This document shows positions 1-13,476 of a stretch of 64,000 nt of DNA, in pieces. Below the pieces are notes generated by a model that saw only the letters and a list, made by a program, of their open reading frames with translations, was not told the origin of the DNA and did no database searches. Where the stretch lies: positions 868,001 to 932,000 of the forward strand of contig NZ_CP071321.1 of the NCBI RefSeq assembly GCF_017309585.1. Reading direction: 5' to 3'. The position numbers and the translations under genes were made by a program. Source of the DNA: Nitrogeniibacter aestuarii (GTDB lineage: Bacteria; Pseudomonadota; Gammaproteobacteria; Burkholderiales; Rhodocyclaceae). The stretch's first letter is position 1; each line of letters starts with the position of its first letter.

Positions 1-683
1 CGCCGAAGGACATAGTGCTGGCGGAGACGGGCGCGTTCCGGGTTGACGACCGGGTTGTACTTGGACGGTGCCTTGGGCAAACCCGCGAGCATGGCGGCTT
101 CGGCAACAGTCAGGTCGGCGAGTGGCTTTCCATAGTAGGTTTTTGCCGCCGCTGAGAACCCGTAGGCACGCCGACCGAGATAGATCTGGTTGATATAGAG
201 CCCAAGGATCTGGTCTTTCGTCAGATTTTTCTCGATCTTGAGCGAAAGCAGGATTTCGTAGATTTTTCGGGTGTAGGACTTTTCGCGCGAGAGAAAGAAA
301 TTGCGCGCCACCTGCATCGTGATGGTGGAGGCGCCTTGCGCCTTGCCACCCGAGAGCAGGTTGGCCGAGGCGGCTCGAGCGATGCCCAGGACATCAACCC
401 CCGGATGCTCGTAGAAACGCTCGTCCTCGGCGGCGAGAATCGCGTGCTTGAGGACTTCGGGCACCGTGTTGATGTCGACGAAATTCCGCCGCTCCTCGCC
501 GTATTCGCCGATCAGGTGGCCGTCGGCGGTATAGATCCGTAACGGGATCTTGGGCTGGTAGTCGGTCAGGATGTCGAGGGACGGTAGCTTCGGCCAGGCA
601 AAGGCAACGACGGCTGCCAAAGTAGCCATTCCGAGCACGACAAGGCCAATCAGGGCCAAAAACGGGTAAAGAACCCAGCGCAT
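1..683 (-). CDS. ponA: Penicillin-binding protein 1A, N-terminal part (runs off left edge)
   Basis: Bifunctional peptidoglycan glycosyltransferase/transpeptidase; only about 227 N-terminal residues lie in the window. Translation from the ATG at 683 gives a short cytoplasmic tip (MRWVLYP) and one hydrophobic membrane anchor (about residues 5-28), then the GT51 glycosyltransferase domain. Visible GT51 motifs are EDERFYEHPGVD with the catalytic Glu, GASTITMQVARN, and RKIYEILLSLKIE. The transpeptidase domain would lie beyond position 1. The gene is divergent from pilM with about 168 bp between, an arrangement common in beta- and gammaproteobacteria. Identification as PBP1A rests on the GT51 motifs plus the ponA|pilMNOPQ gene order. 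Confidence 0.93.
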   Translation of the reverse strand, partial: MRWVLYPFLALIGLVVLGMATLAAVVAFAWPKLPSLDILTDYQPKIPLRIYTADGHLIGEYGEERRNFVDINTVPEVLKHAILAAEDERFYEHPGVDVLGIARAASANLLSGGKAQGASTITMQVARNFFLSREKSYTRKIYEILLSLKIEKNLTKDQILGLYINQIYLGRRAYGFSAAAKTYYGKPLADLTVAEAAMLAGLPKAPSKYNPVVNPERARLRQHYVLR

Positions 684-851
684 GCGTCGTAAATATCCGT
701 GAGTAAATCGCGCAATTATACGTTTTGCGGCGGTGCGGCACCAATCAGTGTGTGACAGAGATGTTTGTTTACACATGCCATCGTTGTTGCTAGCATTGAA
801 GCCGTTTTTCACATGTTGCGCCTAACATGAAGAAATTTAAGGATTTTCTTT
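684..851. promoter_or_regulatory. Divergent intergenic region between ponA and pilM
   Basis: 168 bp, AT-richer than the flanking genes, must hold the start signals of both ponA (minus) and the pil operon (plus). A purine-rich AAGGA stretch at 838-842 is the likely ribosome binding site for the GTG start of pilM. I could not assign -35/-10 boxes with confidence. Confidence 0.5.
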
Positions 852-1928
852 GTGATTGACTTGTCGGTTTTTAACCCGAAGGCGCGCCCCTTGGTTGGGC
901 TCGATATCTCTTCTTCATCGGTAAAGCTCGTCGAGCTTTCCGGTGGTCTCAAAGAAGGGATTCGGATGGAGCGCTATGCGGTAGAGTCGTTGCCCAAGGA
1001 TGCTGTGTCCGATGGCAATATCGTTAACCTCGACGGCGTCGCGGACACCATCAAGCGTGCGTTGCGACGCATGGGGCCGGGTATTCGAAATGTCGCCATG
1101 GCCTTGCCTGCATCTGCTGTCATCACGAAGCGGATTCTTCTGCCTGCGGGATTACGCGAGCAGGAGATGGAGGTTCAGGTTGAGGCTGAGGCCAACCAGT
1201 ACATTCCGTTCGCGCTCGATGAGGTCAATCTGGATTTCCAGGTCATTGGGGAATCCGGTGACGCCGAAGGCGAACTCGATGTTCTCATCGCGGCCTCGCG
1301 AAAAGAGAAGGTGGAAGACCGGATTGCCGCGGCTGAAGCTGCAGGTCTCAAACCGGTGATCATGGATGTCGAGTCCTTCGCTGCCCAAGCGGCCTTCCAT
1401 CATGTCGCTCGTCAGCTTCCCGGTCAGGGCAAGGGCAGCATCATTGCGCTGGTCGACATCGGCGCCAATCTGCTCAATGTCACCGTGCTGCGCGATGGCG
1501 TTCAGGTCTATGCCCGCGAGCAGGCGTTCGGTGGTCAGCAGCTGACACAGGATATTGCGCGTCAATACGGGATGAGTGCAGAAGAGGCGGAGTCCGCGAA
1601 GCGTAGCGGCAGCCTGCCCGAGAACTACACATCGGAGTTGCTTCGCCCCTTCATGGACAGCCTGGCGCTTGAGGTGTCTCGTGCCCTCCAGTTCTTCTTT
1701 ACCTCGACGCAGTTCAATCAGGTGGACCACATCGTTCTCGCGGGTGGCTGTGCCGTGATTCCGGGCCTGGCCGAAGTCGTTGGCGGACGCACTCAGGTCG
1801 ACACCATTGTGGCCAACCCGTTCGCAAAAATGCAGCTTGCTTCCAAGGTGCGCCCGAAGAACCTCATAGCCGATGCGCCCTCGCTTCTTGTGGCGTGCGG
1901 CCTTGCTCTCCGGAGGTTTGATTCATGA
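852..1928 (+). CDS. pilM: Type IV pilus assembly ATPase-like protein PilM
   Basis: Cytoplasmic actin-like (FtsA/MreB fold) protein that binds the N-terminus of PilN and forms the inner ring of the type IV pilus alignment complex. The 358-residue product has the phosphate-1-like motif LVGLDISSSSVKLVEL near the N-terminus and a second nucleotide-binding motif ALVDIGANLLNVTVL around residue 200. The start codon is GTG with AAGGA nine bases upstream. First gene of pilMNOPQ; its TGA overlaps the pilN ATG by 4 bp, implying translational coupling. Length and context match PilM of other proteobacteria. Confidence 0.96.
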   Translation: MIDLSVFNPKARPLVGLDISSSSVKLVELSGGLKEGIRMERYAVESLPKDAVSDGNIVNLDGVADTIKRALRRMGPGIRNVAMALPASAVITKRILLPAGLREQEMEVQVEAEANQYIPFALDEVNLDFQVIGESGDAEGELDVLIAASRKEKVEDRIAAAEAAGLKPVIMDVESFAAQAAFHHVARQLPGQGKGSIIALVDIGANLLNVTVLRDGVQVYAREQAFGGQQLTQDIARQYGMSAEEAESAKRSGSLPENYTSELLRPFMDSLALEVSRALQFFFTSTQFNQVDHIVLAGGCAVIPGLAEVVGGRTQVDTIVANPFAKMQLASKVRPKNLIADAPSLLVACGLALRRFDS

Positions 1929-2512
1929 TTCGGATCAACCTGCTTCCTCACCGCGAGGAGGCACGCCGGCAACGCCGAAACAATTTCTACGCTCTGGTCG
2001 GTGCAATGGCCTTGGCCGGCGTCGTGATCGGTGCGATCGTCAGCTTTGCGATCGGCGAGGTCATTGATGCTCAGGAGAAAAAGAACAACTTCCTGCGCAC
2101 CGAGATCGCCAAGCTCGACAAGGATATCGCTGAAATCAAGCGCTTGCGTGGCCAGATCGAAGCACTCCTTGCCCGCAAACAGGTCATTGAGTCGCTTCAG
2201 GGAAATCGGGCCGAGACCGTGAATTTGCTCAACGCTTTGGCTCGACAGACGCCCGAAGGTATCTACCTGCAGGGCATCAAACAGCGCGGCAAGGTGGTTG
2301 AGTTGTCGGGTTACGCTCAGTCCAATGCCAGGGTATCCACGCTGATGCGCAATCTGGATGGCTCTGAGTATCTCGAAAAGCCTGAACTGAAAGAGGTCAA
2401 GGCAGCAACGGTTGATGGACGCCGGGTCAGTCAGTTCGTACTGGAGATATCGTTTGCACGACCAGTCAAGGACGAAGAGCCGCCCGCCACAGCTGCAGGG
2501 AGGAAGAGCTAA
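1925..2512 (+). CDS. pilN: Type IV pilus inner-membrane protein PilN
   Basis: Bitopic inner-membrane protein linking cytoplasmic PilM to periplasmic PilO. The 195-residue product begins with the conserved MIRINLLPHRE motif, the PilM-binding segment. One transmembrane helix follows (about residues 22-45), then a coiled-coil stretch rich in Lys/Glu (about 50-95) and a ferredoxin-like periplasmic domain. Starts inside the pilM stop codon (ATGA); pilO begins directly after its stop. Confidence 0.96.
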   Translation: MIRINLLPHREEARRQRRNNFYALVGAMALAGVVIGAIVSFAIGEVIDAQEKKNNFLRTEIAKLDKDIAEIKRLRGQIEALLARKQVIESLQGNRAETVNLLNALARQTPEGIYLQGIKQRGKVVELSGYAQSNARVSTLMRNLDGSEYLEKPELKEVKAATVDGRRVSQFVLEISFARPVKDEEPPATAAGRKS

Positions 2513-3190
2513 ATGGTTAAATCATTAAGCTCGAAGCCAGCGGCGCAAATAGATTTCAAGCGTCTCGCTGACGATTTCAAGGGCCTGGACAACGATCCGG
2601 GTGTATGGCCACTTGCGCCGCGTGTCGCGACACTCGCATTTGTACTGGCGCTCGTCGTGGGGCTGGCTTACTGGTTCGTCTGGCAGGGGCAGGTCGAGAC
2701 GCTCGAAAAGAGTGAAAAGGCCGAGCTCGATCTGAAGGACGAGTGGCGTAACAAGAAGCGGCAGTCGGTCAACCTTGATGCTCATCTGGCGCAACTTGCC
2801 GAGATTGATCGTCAGTTTGGCGCCTTGCTCAGACAGCTTCCCAACCGTGCCGAGATGGATTCTCTACTGGCTGATATCAACCAGGCGGGTATCGGGCGTG
2901 GCTTGCTCTTTCAGCTGTTCAAACCCGGTGGCGAGAACGTCAAGGAGTTCTACGCGGAGATGCCGATCGACGTGAGTCTTGTCGGCGAATACCACGACCT
3001 CGGCGCGTTTGCGGGCGATGTGGCCAAGATGCCGCGTATCGTGACATTGAATAACCTGGAAATACTCCGGGAAAAACCGGACGAGCCACTGCGGATGAAG
3101 GCTTCTGCCGTGACCTATCGCTACCTGGATGAAGAAGAGCTGGCGGCGCAAGCAAAAGCGAAAGCCGAGGCTGCCAAGAAGAGGAAGTGA
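2513..3190 (+). CDS. pilO: Type IV pilus inner-membrane protein PilO
   Basis: Partner of PilN in the inner-membrane alignment complex. The 225-residue protein has a cytoplasmic N-terminal segment, one transmembrane helix (about residues 40-62, VATLAFVLALVVGLAYWFV), a coiled coil (about 65-110) and a periplasmic domain ending in a Lys/Ala-rich tail. The ATG abuts the pilN stop with no spacer, so the two are probably co-translated, in keeping with the PilN-PilO heterodimer. Confidence 0.95.
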   Translation: MVKSLSSKPAAQIDFKRLADDFKGLDNDPGVWPLAPRVATLAFVLALVVGLAYWFVWQGQVETLEKSEKAELDLKDEWRNKKRQSVNLDAHLAQLAEIDRQFGALLRQLPNRAEMDSLLADINQAGIGRGLLFQLFKPGGENVKEFYAEMPIDVSLVGEYHDLGAFAGDVAKMPRIVTLNNLEILREKPDEPLRMKASAVTYRYLDEEELAAQAKAKAEAAKKRK

Positions 3191-3197
3191 CGTGCGA

Positions 3198-3716
3198 ATG
3201 AAGAAAATATTATTCCTCGTGCCCTTTCTATTGCTCGGGTGCAGTGGTGAGCAGGAAGATCTGAAGGCCTGGATGGAAAAGGAAACCGCGGGCATGCGGG
3301 GGCAGGTCAAGCCGCTGCCCGAGATGGAGCCATTCCCGTCGGTGGACTACGAAGGCTTTGCTTTGAGTTCACCCTTCGATCCGTCGAAATTCGTTGCTGC
3401 CGCGATTCCGATCGCCTCCAGTGGTGTACGGCCGGACGTCAATCGTCAGCGGGAGCCGCTCGAAGCTTTCCCGCTTGAATCGCTGAAAATGGTTGGGTCA
3501 ATGACGAAAAATGGCGTTGGCCACGCGCTGATCGATGCTGACGGCAGTGTGTATCAAATCAAGACAGGTAATTACATGGGCCAGAATTTTGGTGTCGTGA
3601 CCAAGATTTCAGAAACAGAAGTCACCTTGAAAGAGTTGGTAGAAGATCTGAACGGCGATTGGGTTGAAAGAACAACCCCGCTGTACTTGCAGGGTCCGCA
3701 GGAGACAACGCAATGA
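3198..3716 (+). CDS. pilP: Type IV pilus lipoprotein PilP
   Basis: Outer- or inner-membrane-anchored lipoprotein connecting PilNO to the secretin PilQ. The chosen ATG gives 172 residues beginning MKKILFLVPFLLLGCSG, a lipoprotein signal peptide with lipobox LLGC, so the mature protein should start at the lipidated Cys. The reading frame is open further upstream, but that extension overlaps pilO and would bury the signal peptide; an in-frame GTG at 3192 is a minor alternative. The C-terminal half is the beta-sandwich PilP domain. The stop overlaps the pilQ ATG by 4 bp. Confidence 0.94.
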   Translation: MKKILFLVPFLLLGCSGEQEDLKAWMEKETAGMRGQVKPLPEMEPFPSVDYEGFALSSPFDPSKFVAAAIPIASSGVRPDVNRQREPLEAFPLESLKMVGSMTKNGVGHALIDADGSVYQIKTGNYMGQNFGVVTKISETEVTLKELVEDLNGDWVERTTPLYLQGPQETTQ

Positions 3717-5854
3717 AGTTGATGAATAGGTTCTTGACGGTTTTCGCAGCGACTCTTCTCGCGCTGGCGCCTGCATTCGCTCAAGATCAAACAGCCGGCG
3801 CTCAGGAGGTTCAGAGCGCGGGAAACCAGATCAAGGCACTTGATGTGTCGCGACAGGGCAGCGATATCTTCGTCCGACTGACGCTCGAGCAACCATTGGC
3901 TCAGCCGCCGGCCAGCTTCAGTGTCGCCAATCCGGCCAGGATTGCTTTTGATTTTCCGGCAACCGCAAATGCAACCGGTCGCAACGTTCAGGAGATTGAA
4001 GAAGGCGACCTGCGTAGTGCCAACATCGTCCAGGTGGGCGACCGTACCCGAGTCGTGCTCAATATGCTGCGCATGGCGCCTTACGACACCAAGGTCGATG
4101 GCAATTACGTAACGATCGCACTGACGCCTGTGCGTCGCGATCCTTCGGAAATGACGCCTGCGGACCGCCCGTTCGCGAGTTTTGCCAGTACCTCGGCATC
4201 TTCTGACGAAGGTGGCAAGGCGATCCGCGATGTCAATTTCCGCCGTGGTGCCGATGGCGAGGGTCGCATCATTGTTGAACTGAGCAATCCCGACACTGGC
4301 ATCGATATCCGTCAGCAAGGAGGTTCTCTCATTGTTGATTTCCTCGGGACCAATCTGCCTGCAAGTCTGCGCAAGAAATCCGACGTCACCGATTTCGCGA
4401 CGCCAGTGACGCAGATGACGGCGCAGCAGCAAGGTGCAAACGCACGCCTGGTTGTCAAACCGAACGGGTTGTGGGAGCACAATGCTTACCAGAGCGACAA
4501 CCAGTTCGTGCTCGAAGTGAAACGGGTTCTTGAAGACCCGAAGAAACTGATTCAAGGCGGCGGCGACAAGTATCAGGGCGAGAAACTCTCCCTGAACTTC
4601 CAGAACATCGATGTCCGTTCCGTGTTGCAGGTGATCGCCGACTTTACCAACTTCAACATCATCACGAGCGAGAGCGTTCAAGGTAGCCTCACGCTGCGTT
4701 TGAAAGATGTCCCTTGGGATCAGGCGCTTGACATCATTCTTCAGTCCAAAGGGCTGGACAAACGCAAGCACGGTAACGTGATCTGGATTGCACCAAGAGA
4801 CGAGATCGCTGCCCGCGAGAAGCTTGAGTTGGAGTCAAAGCAGCAGATCGGCGATCTTGAGCCGCTCAAGACGGAAAGCTTTCAGATCAATTATCACGAA
4901 GCCAAGGCGATCTACGATTTCCTGAAAGACAAGGACCAGACGGTTCTGTCCAAGCGCGGTAGCGTGATCGTTGATGAGCGAAGCAACAAGGTGTTCGTGA
5001 CCGACGTGTCAAACCGGCTGGAGGATCTGCGTCGCTTGATTACCGAAATCGATGTGCCGCCGCGTCAAGTGTTGATCGAAGCACGTATTGTCGAAGCGAG
5101 CAAAGGCTTTGCACGTGATCTTGGGGTGAGGCTAGGTGCTGATACCGCTGGAAAGTCGCTCGGGTTCATTGGTGGGTCGCGTCTCGCTGTTAGCGGCTCG
5201 GTCGTTGATACCGGCTTCCACACAGGCCAGACGGCGAGTTCAACGTTCCTGGGCGATACGTTGATGCTTAATATGCCTGCGTCTCCATCAACCGGAACGC
5301 CCGCTCAGATTGGCTTTACGCTGTTCAACAGCGCCATGACGCGATTCCTTAACCTGGAATTGTCAGCGCTTGAGGTGGATGAGCGCGGCCGCGTCATCTC
5401 GAGCCCGCGCGTACTGACGGCCAATCAGGTTGAAGCAATTATGGAGCAGGGTACCGAAATTCCATACCAGAGTGCGACCAGCTCCGGTGCAACATCCGTG
5501 CAGTTCCGGAAAGCAGTGCTTTCACTCAAGGTTCGACCGAACATCACGCCTGACGGTCGCATCCAGTTGTTCGTGGATGTGAACAAGGATCAGCCGGGCC
5601 AGGTGGTTCCGGGGGGTGTCGCCATCGACACCAAGCACGTGAAAACTGAAGTGCTTGTTGAAAACGGAGGTACCGTCGTGATCGGTGGCGTGTATGAGGA
5701 AACCGAGCGTAACCAGGTGGATCGAGTCCCTGTGCTTGGCGAGATTCCCGTCCTTGGTGCGTTGTTCCGAAACACCCAGAACGTGTCTGAGCGTAGTGAA
5801 CTCTTGATCTTCATCACGCCGCGAGTTGTGACCCAGGCGCTGTCGCTGCGTTGA
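3713..5854 (+). CDS. pilQ: Type IV pilus secretin PilQ
   Basis: Outer-membrane multimeric channel through which the pilus passes. The 713-residue product has a Sec signal peptide ending near APAFA, two AMIN domains (about 30-150 and 165-270) that bind peptidoglycan, an STN/N0 domain (about 295-350, LNFQNIDVRSVLQVIADF), an N1/NolW-type domain (about 370-440) and the C-terminal secretin pore (about 460-700) with the VPVLGEIPVLGALFR motif. It completes pilMNOPQ and overlaps pilP by 4 bp. Confidence 0.97.
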   Translation: MKLMNRFLTVFAATLLALAPAFAQDQTAGAQEVQSAGNQIKALDVSRQGSDIFVRLTLEQPLAQPPASFSVANPARIAFDFPATANATGRNVQEIEEGDLRSANIVQVGDRTRVVLNMLRMAPYDTKVDGNYVTIALTPVRRDPSEMTPADRPFASFASTSASSDEGGKAIRDVNFRRGADGEGRIIVELSNPDTGIDIRQQGGSLIVDFLGTNLPASLRKKSDVTDFATPVTQMTAQQQGANARLVVKPNGLWEHNAYQSDNQFVLEVKRVLEDPKKLIQGGGDKYQGEKLSLNFQNIDVRSVLQVIADFTNFNIITSESVQGSLTLRLKDVPWDQALDIILQSKGLDKRKHGNVIWIAPRDEIAAREKLELESKQQIGDLEPLKTESFQINYHEAKAIYDFLKDKDQTVLSKRGSVIVDERSNKVFVTDVSNRLEDLRRLITEIDVPPRQVLIEARIVEASKGFARDLGVRLGADTAGKSLGFIGGSRLAVSGSVVDTGFHTGQTASSTFLGDTLMLNMPASPSTGTPAQIGFTLFNSAMTRFLNLELSALEVDERGRVISSPRVLTANQVEAIMEQGTEIPYQSATSSGATSVQFRKAVLSLKVRPNITPDGRIQLFVDVNKDQPGQVVPGGVAIDTKHVKTEVLVENGGTVVIGGVYEETERNQVDRVPVLGEIPVLGALFRNTQNVSERSELLIFITPRVVTQALSLR

Positions 5855-5858
5855 AAAC

Positions 5859-6425
5859 ATGGTGTCAGCTGATGTAGGTCCGGCTGGCGCTGTTATTGCT
5901 GCATCCCTGCCCTGCATCGTGCTCGTTGGCATGATGGGGGCGGGCAAAACGACGGTCGGACGCGAGTTGGCAAAGCGTCTCGGCCGTCGCTTCGTTGACA
6001 GCGATCACGAGATTGTCGATCGCACCGGTGTGTCCATACCGGTGATCTTCGACGTCGAAGGCGAAGACGGATTCAGAAAACGCGAGACCATGGTCATCGA
6101 CGAGCTGTCGAACGACACAGGTGTCGTTCTGGCGACTGGCGGTGGGGTGGTTCTTCGACCGGAGAATCGGGAGATTCTCAAATCCCGCTGTCGCGTCGTC
6201 TACCTAGATGTGCCACCGCAGACCCTGTTTGAACGGACGCGGCATGACAAGAATCGACCTCTACTCCAGGTTGAGAATCCTCGGGCAAAGATCGAGTCTC
6301 TTTACCGTGAGCGGGACCCACTGTACCGGGAGGTGGCTCATTTGGTTGTGAGTGGTGGGCGAGGCAGTGCAAAATCAATGCTTCGGAAAATCGAGAAGGC
6401 ACTGCAAGAGCAATGCGCAAACTGA
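5859..6425 (+). CDS. aroK: Shikimate kinase
   Basis: Phosphorylates shikimate to shikimate-3-phosphate in chorismate synthesis. The 188-residue protein carries the Walker A loop GMMGAGKTTVG at about residues 24-34, the shikimate-binding DSDHEI motif, FRKRE, and the ATGGGVVL glycine-rich motif. The N-terminus is about 10 residues longer than usual; an internal start is possible but no better ribosome site is evident. The gene follows pilQ by 4 bp and overlaps aroB by 13 bp, so the pil and aro genes probably share a transcript. Confidence 0.96.
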   Translation: MVSADVGPAGAVIAASLPCIVLVGMMGAGKTTVGRELAKRLGRRFVDSDHEIVDRTGVSIPVIFDVEGEDGFRKRETMVIDELSNDTGVVLATGGGVVLRPENREILKSRCRVVYLDVPPQTLFERTRHDKNRPLLQVENPRAKIESLYRERDPLYREVAHLVVSGGRGSAKSMLRKIEKALQEQCAN

Positions 6426-7498
6426 ATGTCGCCCTTGGTGAACGTAGTTACCCCATCCTGATTGGTCGTGGATTGCTGGACCGTGGTGACCTGATCGCGG
6501 AGCGCTTGCGCACGCCGAAGGTTGCCATCGTCACAAACGATGTTGTCGGGCCGCTCTATCTGCGTCGGCTGGAAGCTGCGCTTGATGAGGCGGGTATTGC
6601 GTATACTTCGATCATTCTGCCAGACGGGGAGCAGCACAAGACGCTTGAGACCTTGAACCGGGTTTTCGATGGTTTGCTCTCATCCCATTGCGACCGGAGT
6701 ACTTCCATAGTTGCGCTGGGTGGGGGCGTCATCGGGGACATGGCCGGTTTTGCGGCAGCGACTTACCAGCGCGGCGTCGATTTTGTGCAGATTCCGACGA
6801 CCTTGCTTGCTCAGGTCGATTCCAGCGTAGGCGGCAAGACGGCGGTCAATCATCCGCTTGGCAAGAACATGATTGGTGCCTTCCATCAGCCCAAACTGGT
6901 GCTGGCTGATACCGATACACTTGCTACCTTGCCAGACCGCGAGCTGAAAGCCGGTATGGCCGAGGTGGTGAAATACGGTCTCATTCGCGATGAGGCCTTC
7001 TTCGAGTGGCTCGAGTCGAACATGAGCGGTCTTCTGGCCCGCGATACCGACTTGCTGTCGGAGGCAATCGAGCGTTCCTGCGTCAACAAGGCCCGTATCG
7101 TCGCTGAAGATGAGACCGAGCGGGGCGTGCGTGCTCTGCTAAATCTTGGGCATACTTTCGGGCATGCAATCGAAGCGGGCGTCGGCTATGGTCAATGGCT
7201 CCATGGTGAAGCGGTGGGCGCCGGCATGGTGATGGCGGCCCGGCTTTCCGAGCGTCTGGGCTATCTGCCCGCAGATCAATGCTCCCGGGCAATTGCCCTT
7301 ATCGAGCGTGCCGGCTTGCCGGTCGTGGGGGCTGGGCTTGGGGCGGATCGCTACCTTGAACTCATGTCGCATGACAAGAAGGTTGAGGCGGGAAGGCTAC
7401 GGCTGATTCTCATGCGAGCGATCGGTGACGCAGAGATATTCGCCGATGTGCCCGTGAGCGAGATTGCCGCGGCGATCGAGCAGTGTTGTCTGCGATGA
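6413..7498 (+). CDS. aroB: 3-dehydroquinate synthase
   Basis: NAD- and metal-dependent second step of the shikimate pathway, converting DAHP to 3-dehydroquinate. The 361-residue protein shows the NAD-binding GGGVIGDMAGFAAATYQRG segment, the PTTLLAQVDSSVGGKT motif, and metal-ligand regions with NLGHTFGHAIE and WLHGEAVGAGM. It overlaps aroK upstream by 13 bp, and its TGA overlaps the dgt-like ATG downstream. Confidence 0.97.
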   Translation: MRKLNVALGERSYPILIGRGLLDRGDLIAERLRTPKVAIVTNDVVGPLYLRRLEAALDEAGIAYTSIILPDGEQHKTLETLNRVFDGLLSSHCDRSTSIVALGGGVIGDMAGFAAATYQRGVDFVQIPTTLLAQVDSSVGGKTAVNHPLGKNMIGAFHQPKLVLADTDTLATLPDRELKAGMAEVVKYGLIRDEAFFEWLESNMSGLLARDTDLLSEAIERSCVNKARIVAEDETERGVRALLNLGHTFGHAIEAGVGYGQWLHGEAVGAGMVMAARLSERLGYLPADQCSRAIALIERAGLPVVGAGLGADRYLELMSHDKKVEAGRLRLILMRAIGDAEIFADVPVSEIAAAIEQCCLR

Positions 7499-8619
7499 GT
7501 GGCGTTGCTGAATACGCAGTTGATGAGGCCCGTTCGCGGGGGCGCAAGCACCGCGAAGCATCGCCCAGTGCGCGTAGCGAGTTTCAGCGCGACCGGGATC
7601 GTATCGTTCACTCGACCGCGTTTCGCCGTCTGGAGTACAAAACTCAGGTTTTCGTGAATCACGAAGGCGACCTGTTCCGTACTCGCCTGACCCACAGCAT
7701 CGAAGTCGCGCAGATCACACGCTCGCTCGCGCGTGCACTGCGGCTCAACGAGGATCTGGCTGAAGCCATTGCGCTGGCGCATGACCTCGGGCACACCCCC
7801 TTTGGGCATGCCGGCCAGACGGCGCTGAACGACTGCATGCGACCTTATGGCGGTTTTGAACACAACCTCCAGTCTCTCCGAACGGTTGAGCTGCTCGAGG
7901 AGCACTACGCTCAGTTCGACGGCCTGAATCTGATGTATGAGACCCGTGAGGGTATTCTCAAGCACTGTTCGCGCGCGAATGCTCAGCAGCTGGGAGAGCT
8001 TGGTGAGCGCTTCCTCAAGGGCGAACAGCCATGCCTGGAGGCTCAGCTGGCCAACCTGGCCGATGAGATTGCCTATAACAACCACGATGTCGACGATGGT
8101 TTGCGTTCCGGCCTGATTACCCTCGATCAGCTTGAGTCCGTTGACGTGTTTGCAGTGCAGCGACGTGAGGTGGAAACGACCTACCCCGACCTTGCCGGCA
8201 GGCGTCTGATTCACGAGACCATCCGCCGCATGATCAACCTGATGGCGCTTGATCTGATCGCTCAGACCAATGCCAATATCCACGAACATCAGGTTGAAAC
8301 ACTGGATGACGTCCACAGGGCACCTCGGCTTGTTGCCTACTCCGCACCGCTGCTGCCCAAGCTCAAAGAACTCAAGAGCTTTCTGCGTGAAAACCTGTAC
8401 CACCACTACCAGGTGCTACGTATGACCGATAAGGCCAAACGCATAATCGCCGACCTGTTTGGCGCTTTCATGGCCGACCCGCGTCTTCTTCCGCCGCAAT
8501 ATCAGCTGCGCGCCGAAGACGATACGCCAAGGGCAATTGCTGACTACATTGCCGGAATGACCGACCGCTACGCCATGCGCGAACATCGACGGTTGTTCGC
8601 AATTGGCGAGATTTATTAA
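7495..8619 (+). CDS. Deoxyguanosinetriphosphate triphosphohydrolase-like protein (HD domain)
   Basis: Predicted dNTP triphosphohydrolase that releases tripolyphosphate from dNTPs. The ATG at 7495 overlaps the aroB stop and gives 374 residues; an in-frame GTG at 7483 is a less likely start. HD-superfamily metal ligands are visible in RLTHSIEV and in AHDLGHTPFGHAG. Length and start of homology (SPSARSEFQRDRDRIVHSTAFRRL) fit the dGTPase-like family found after aroB in many proteobacteria rather than E. coli Dgt. Confidence 0.92.
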   Translation: MSGVAEYAVDEARSRGRKHREASPSARSEFQRDRDRIVHSTAFRRLEYKTQVFVNHEGDLFRTRLTHSIEVAQITRSLARALRLNEDLAEAIALAHDLGHTPFGHAGQTALNDCMRPYGGFEHNLQSLRTVELLEEHYAQFDGLNLMYETREGILKHCSRANAQQLGELGERFLKGEQPCLEAQLANLADEIAYNNHDVDDGLRSGLITLDQLESVDVFAVQRREVETTYPDLAGRRLIHETIRRMINLMALDLIAQTNANIHEHQVETLDDVHRAPRLVAYSAPLLPKLKELKSFLRENLYHHYQVLRMTDKAKRIIADLFGAFMADPRLLPPQYQLRAEDDTPRAIADYIAGMTDRYAMREHRRLFAIGEIY

Positions 8620-8707
8620 GCCCTTGCGTTCATTGCGCACTGCAAAAAGGGCTTGAACGAGAGTCGCTCGAAAGGTATATTCGAGAGTCCGCCCAATAGT
8701 TCATAAC

Positions 8708-8761
8708 GGCCTCTTTCCGGGGGCCGTGGAGAGCCGGCGCGTTTGCGTCCGGCTTTTTTGA
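8708..8761 (+). terminator. Tandem hairpins with a T-tract in the gltB leader
   Basis: Two adjacent stem-loops lie between the dgt-like gene and gltB. The first pairs CGGCC (8708-8712) with GGCCG (8723-8727). The second pairs AGCCGG (8733-8738) with CCGGCT (8750-8755), with inner CGC/GCG pairs, and is followed at once by a run of six or more T. This is a good intrinsic terminator for the upstream operon; its position about 75 nt before gltB also allows an attenuator role. Confidence 0.7.
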
Positions 8762-8837
8762 CGTCTTTCGTGTCCGTGTTGCCGGACGTCTCAAGCCCGT
8801 GGCTGAGCGAAAGGCGACGCAGTGTCGAGGAAAAGCT

Positions 8838-13475
<4,638 letters not shown>

Positions 13476-13476
13476 G

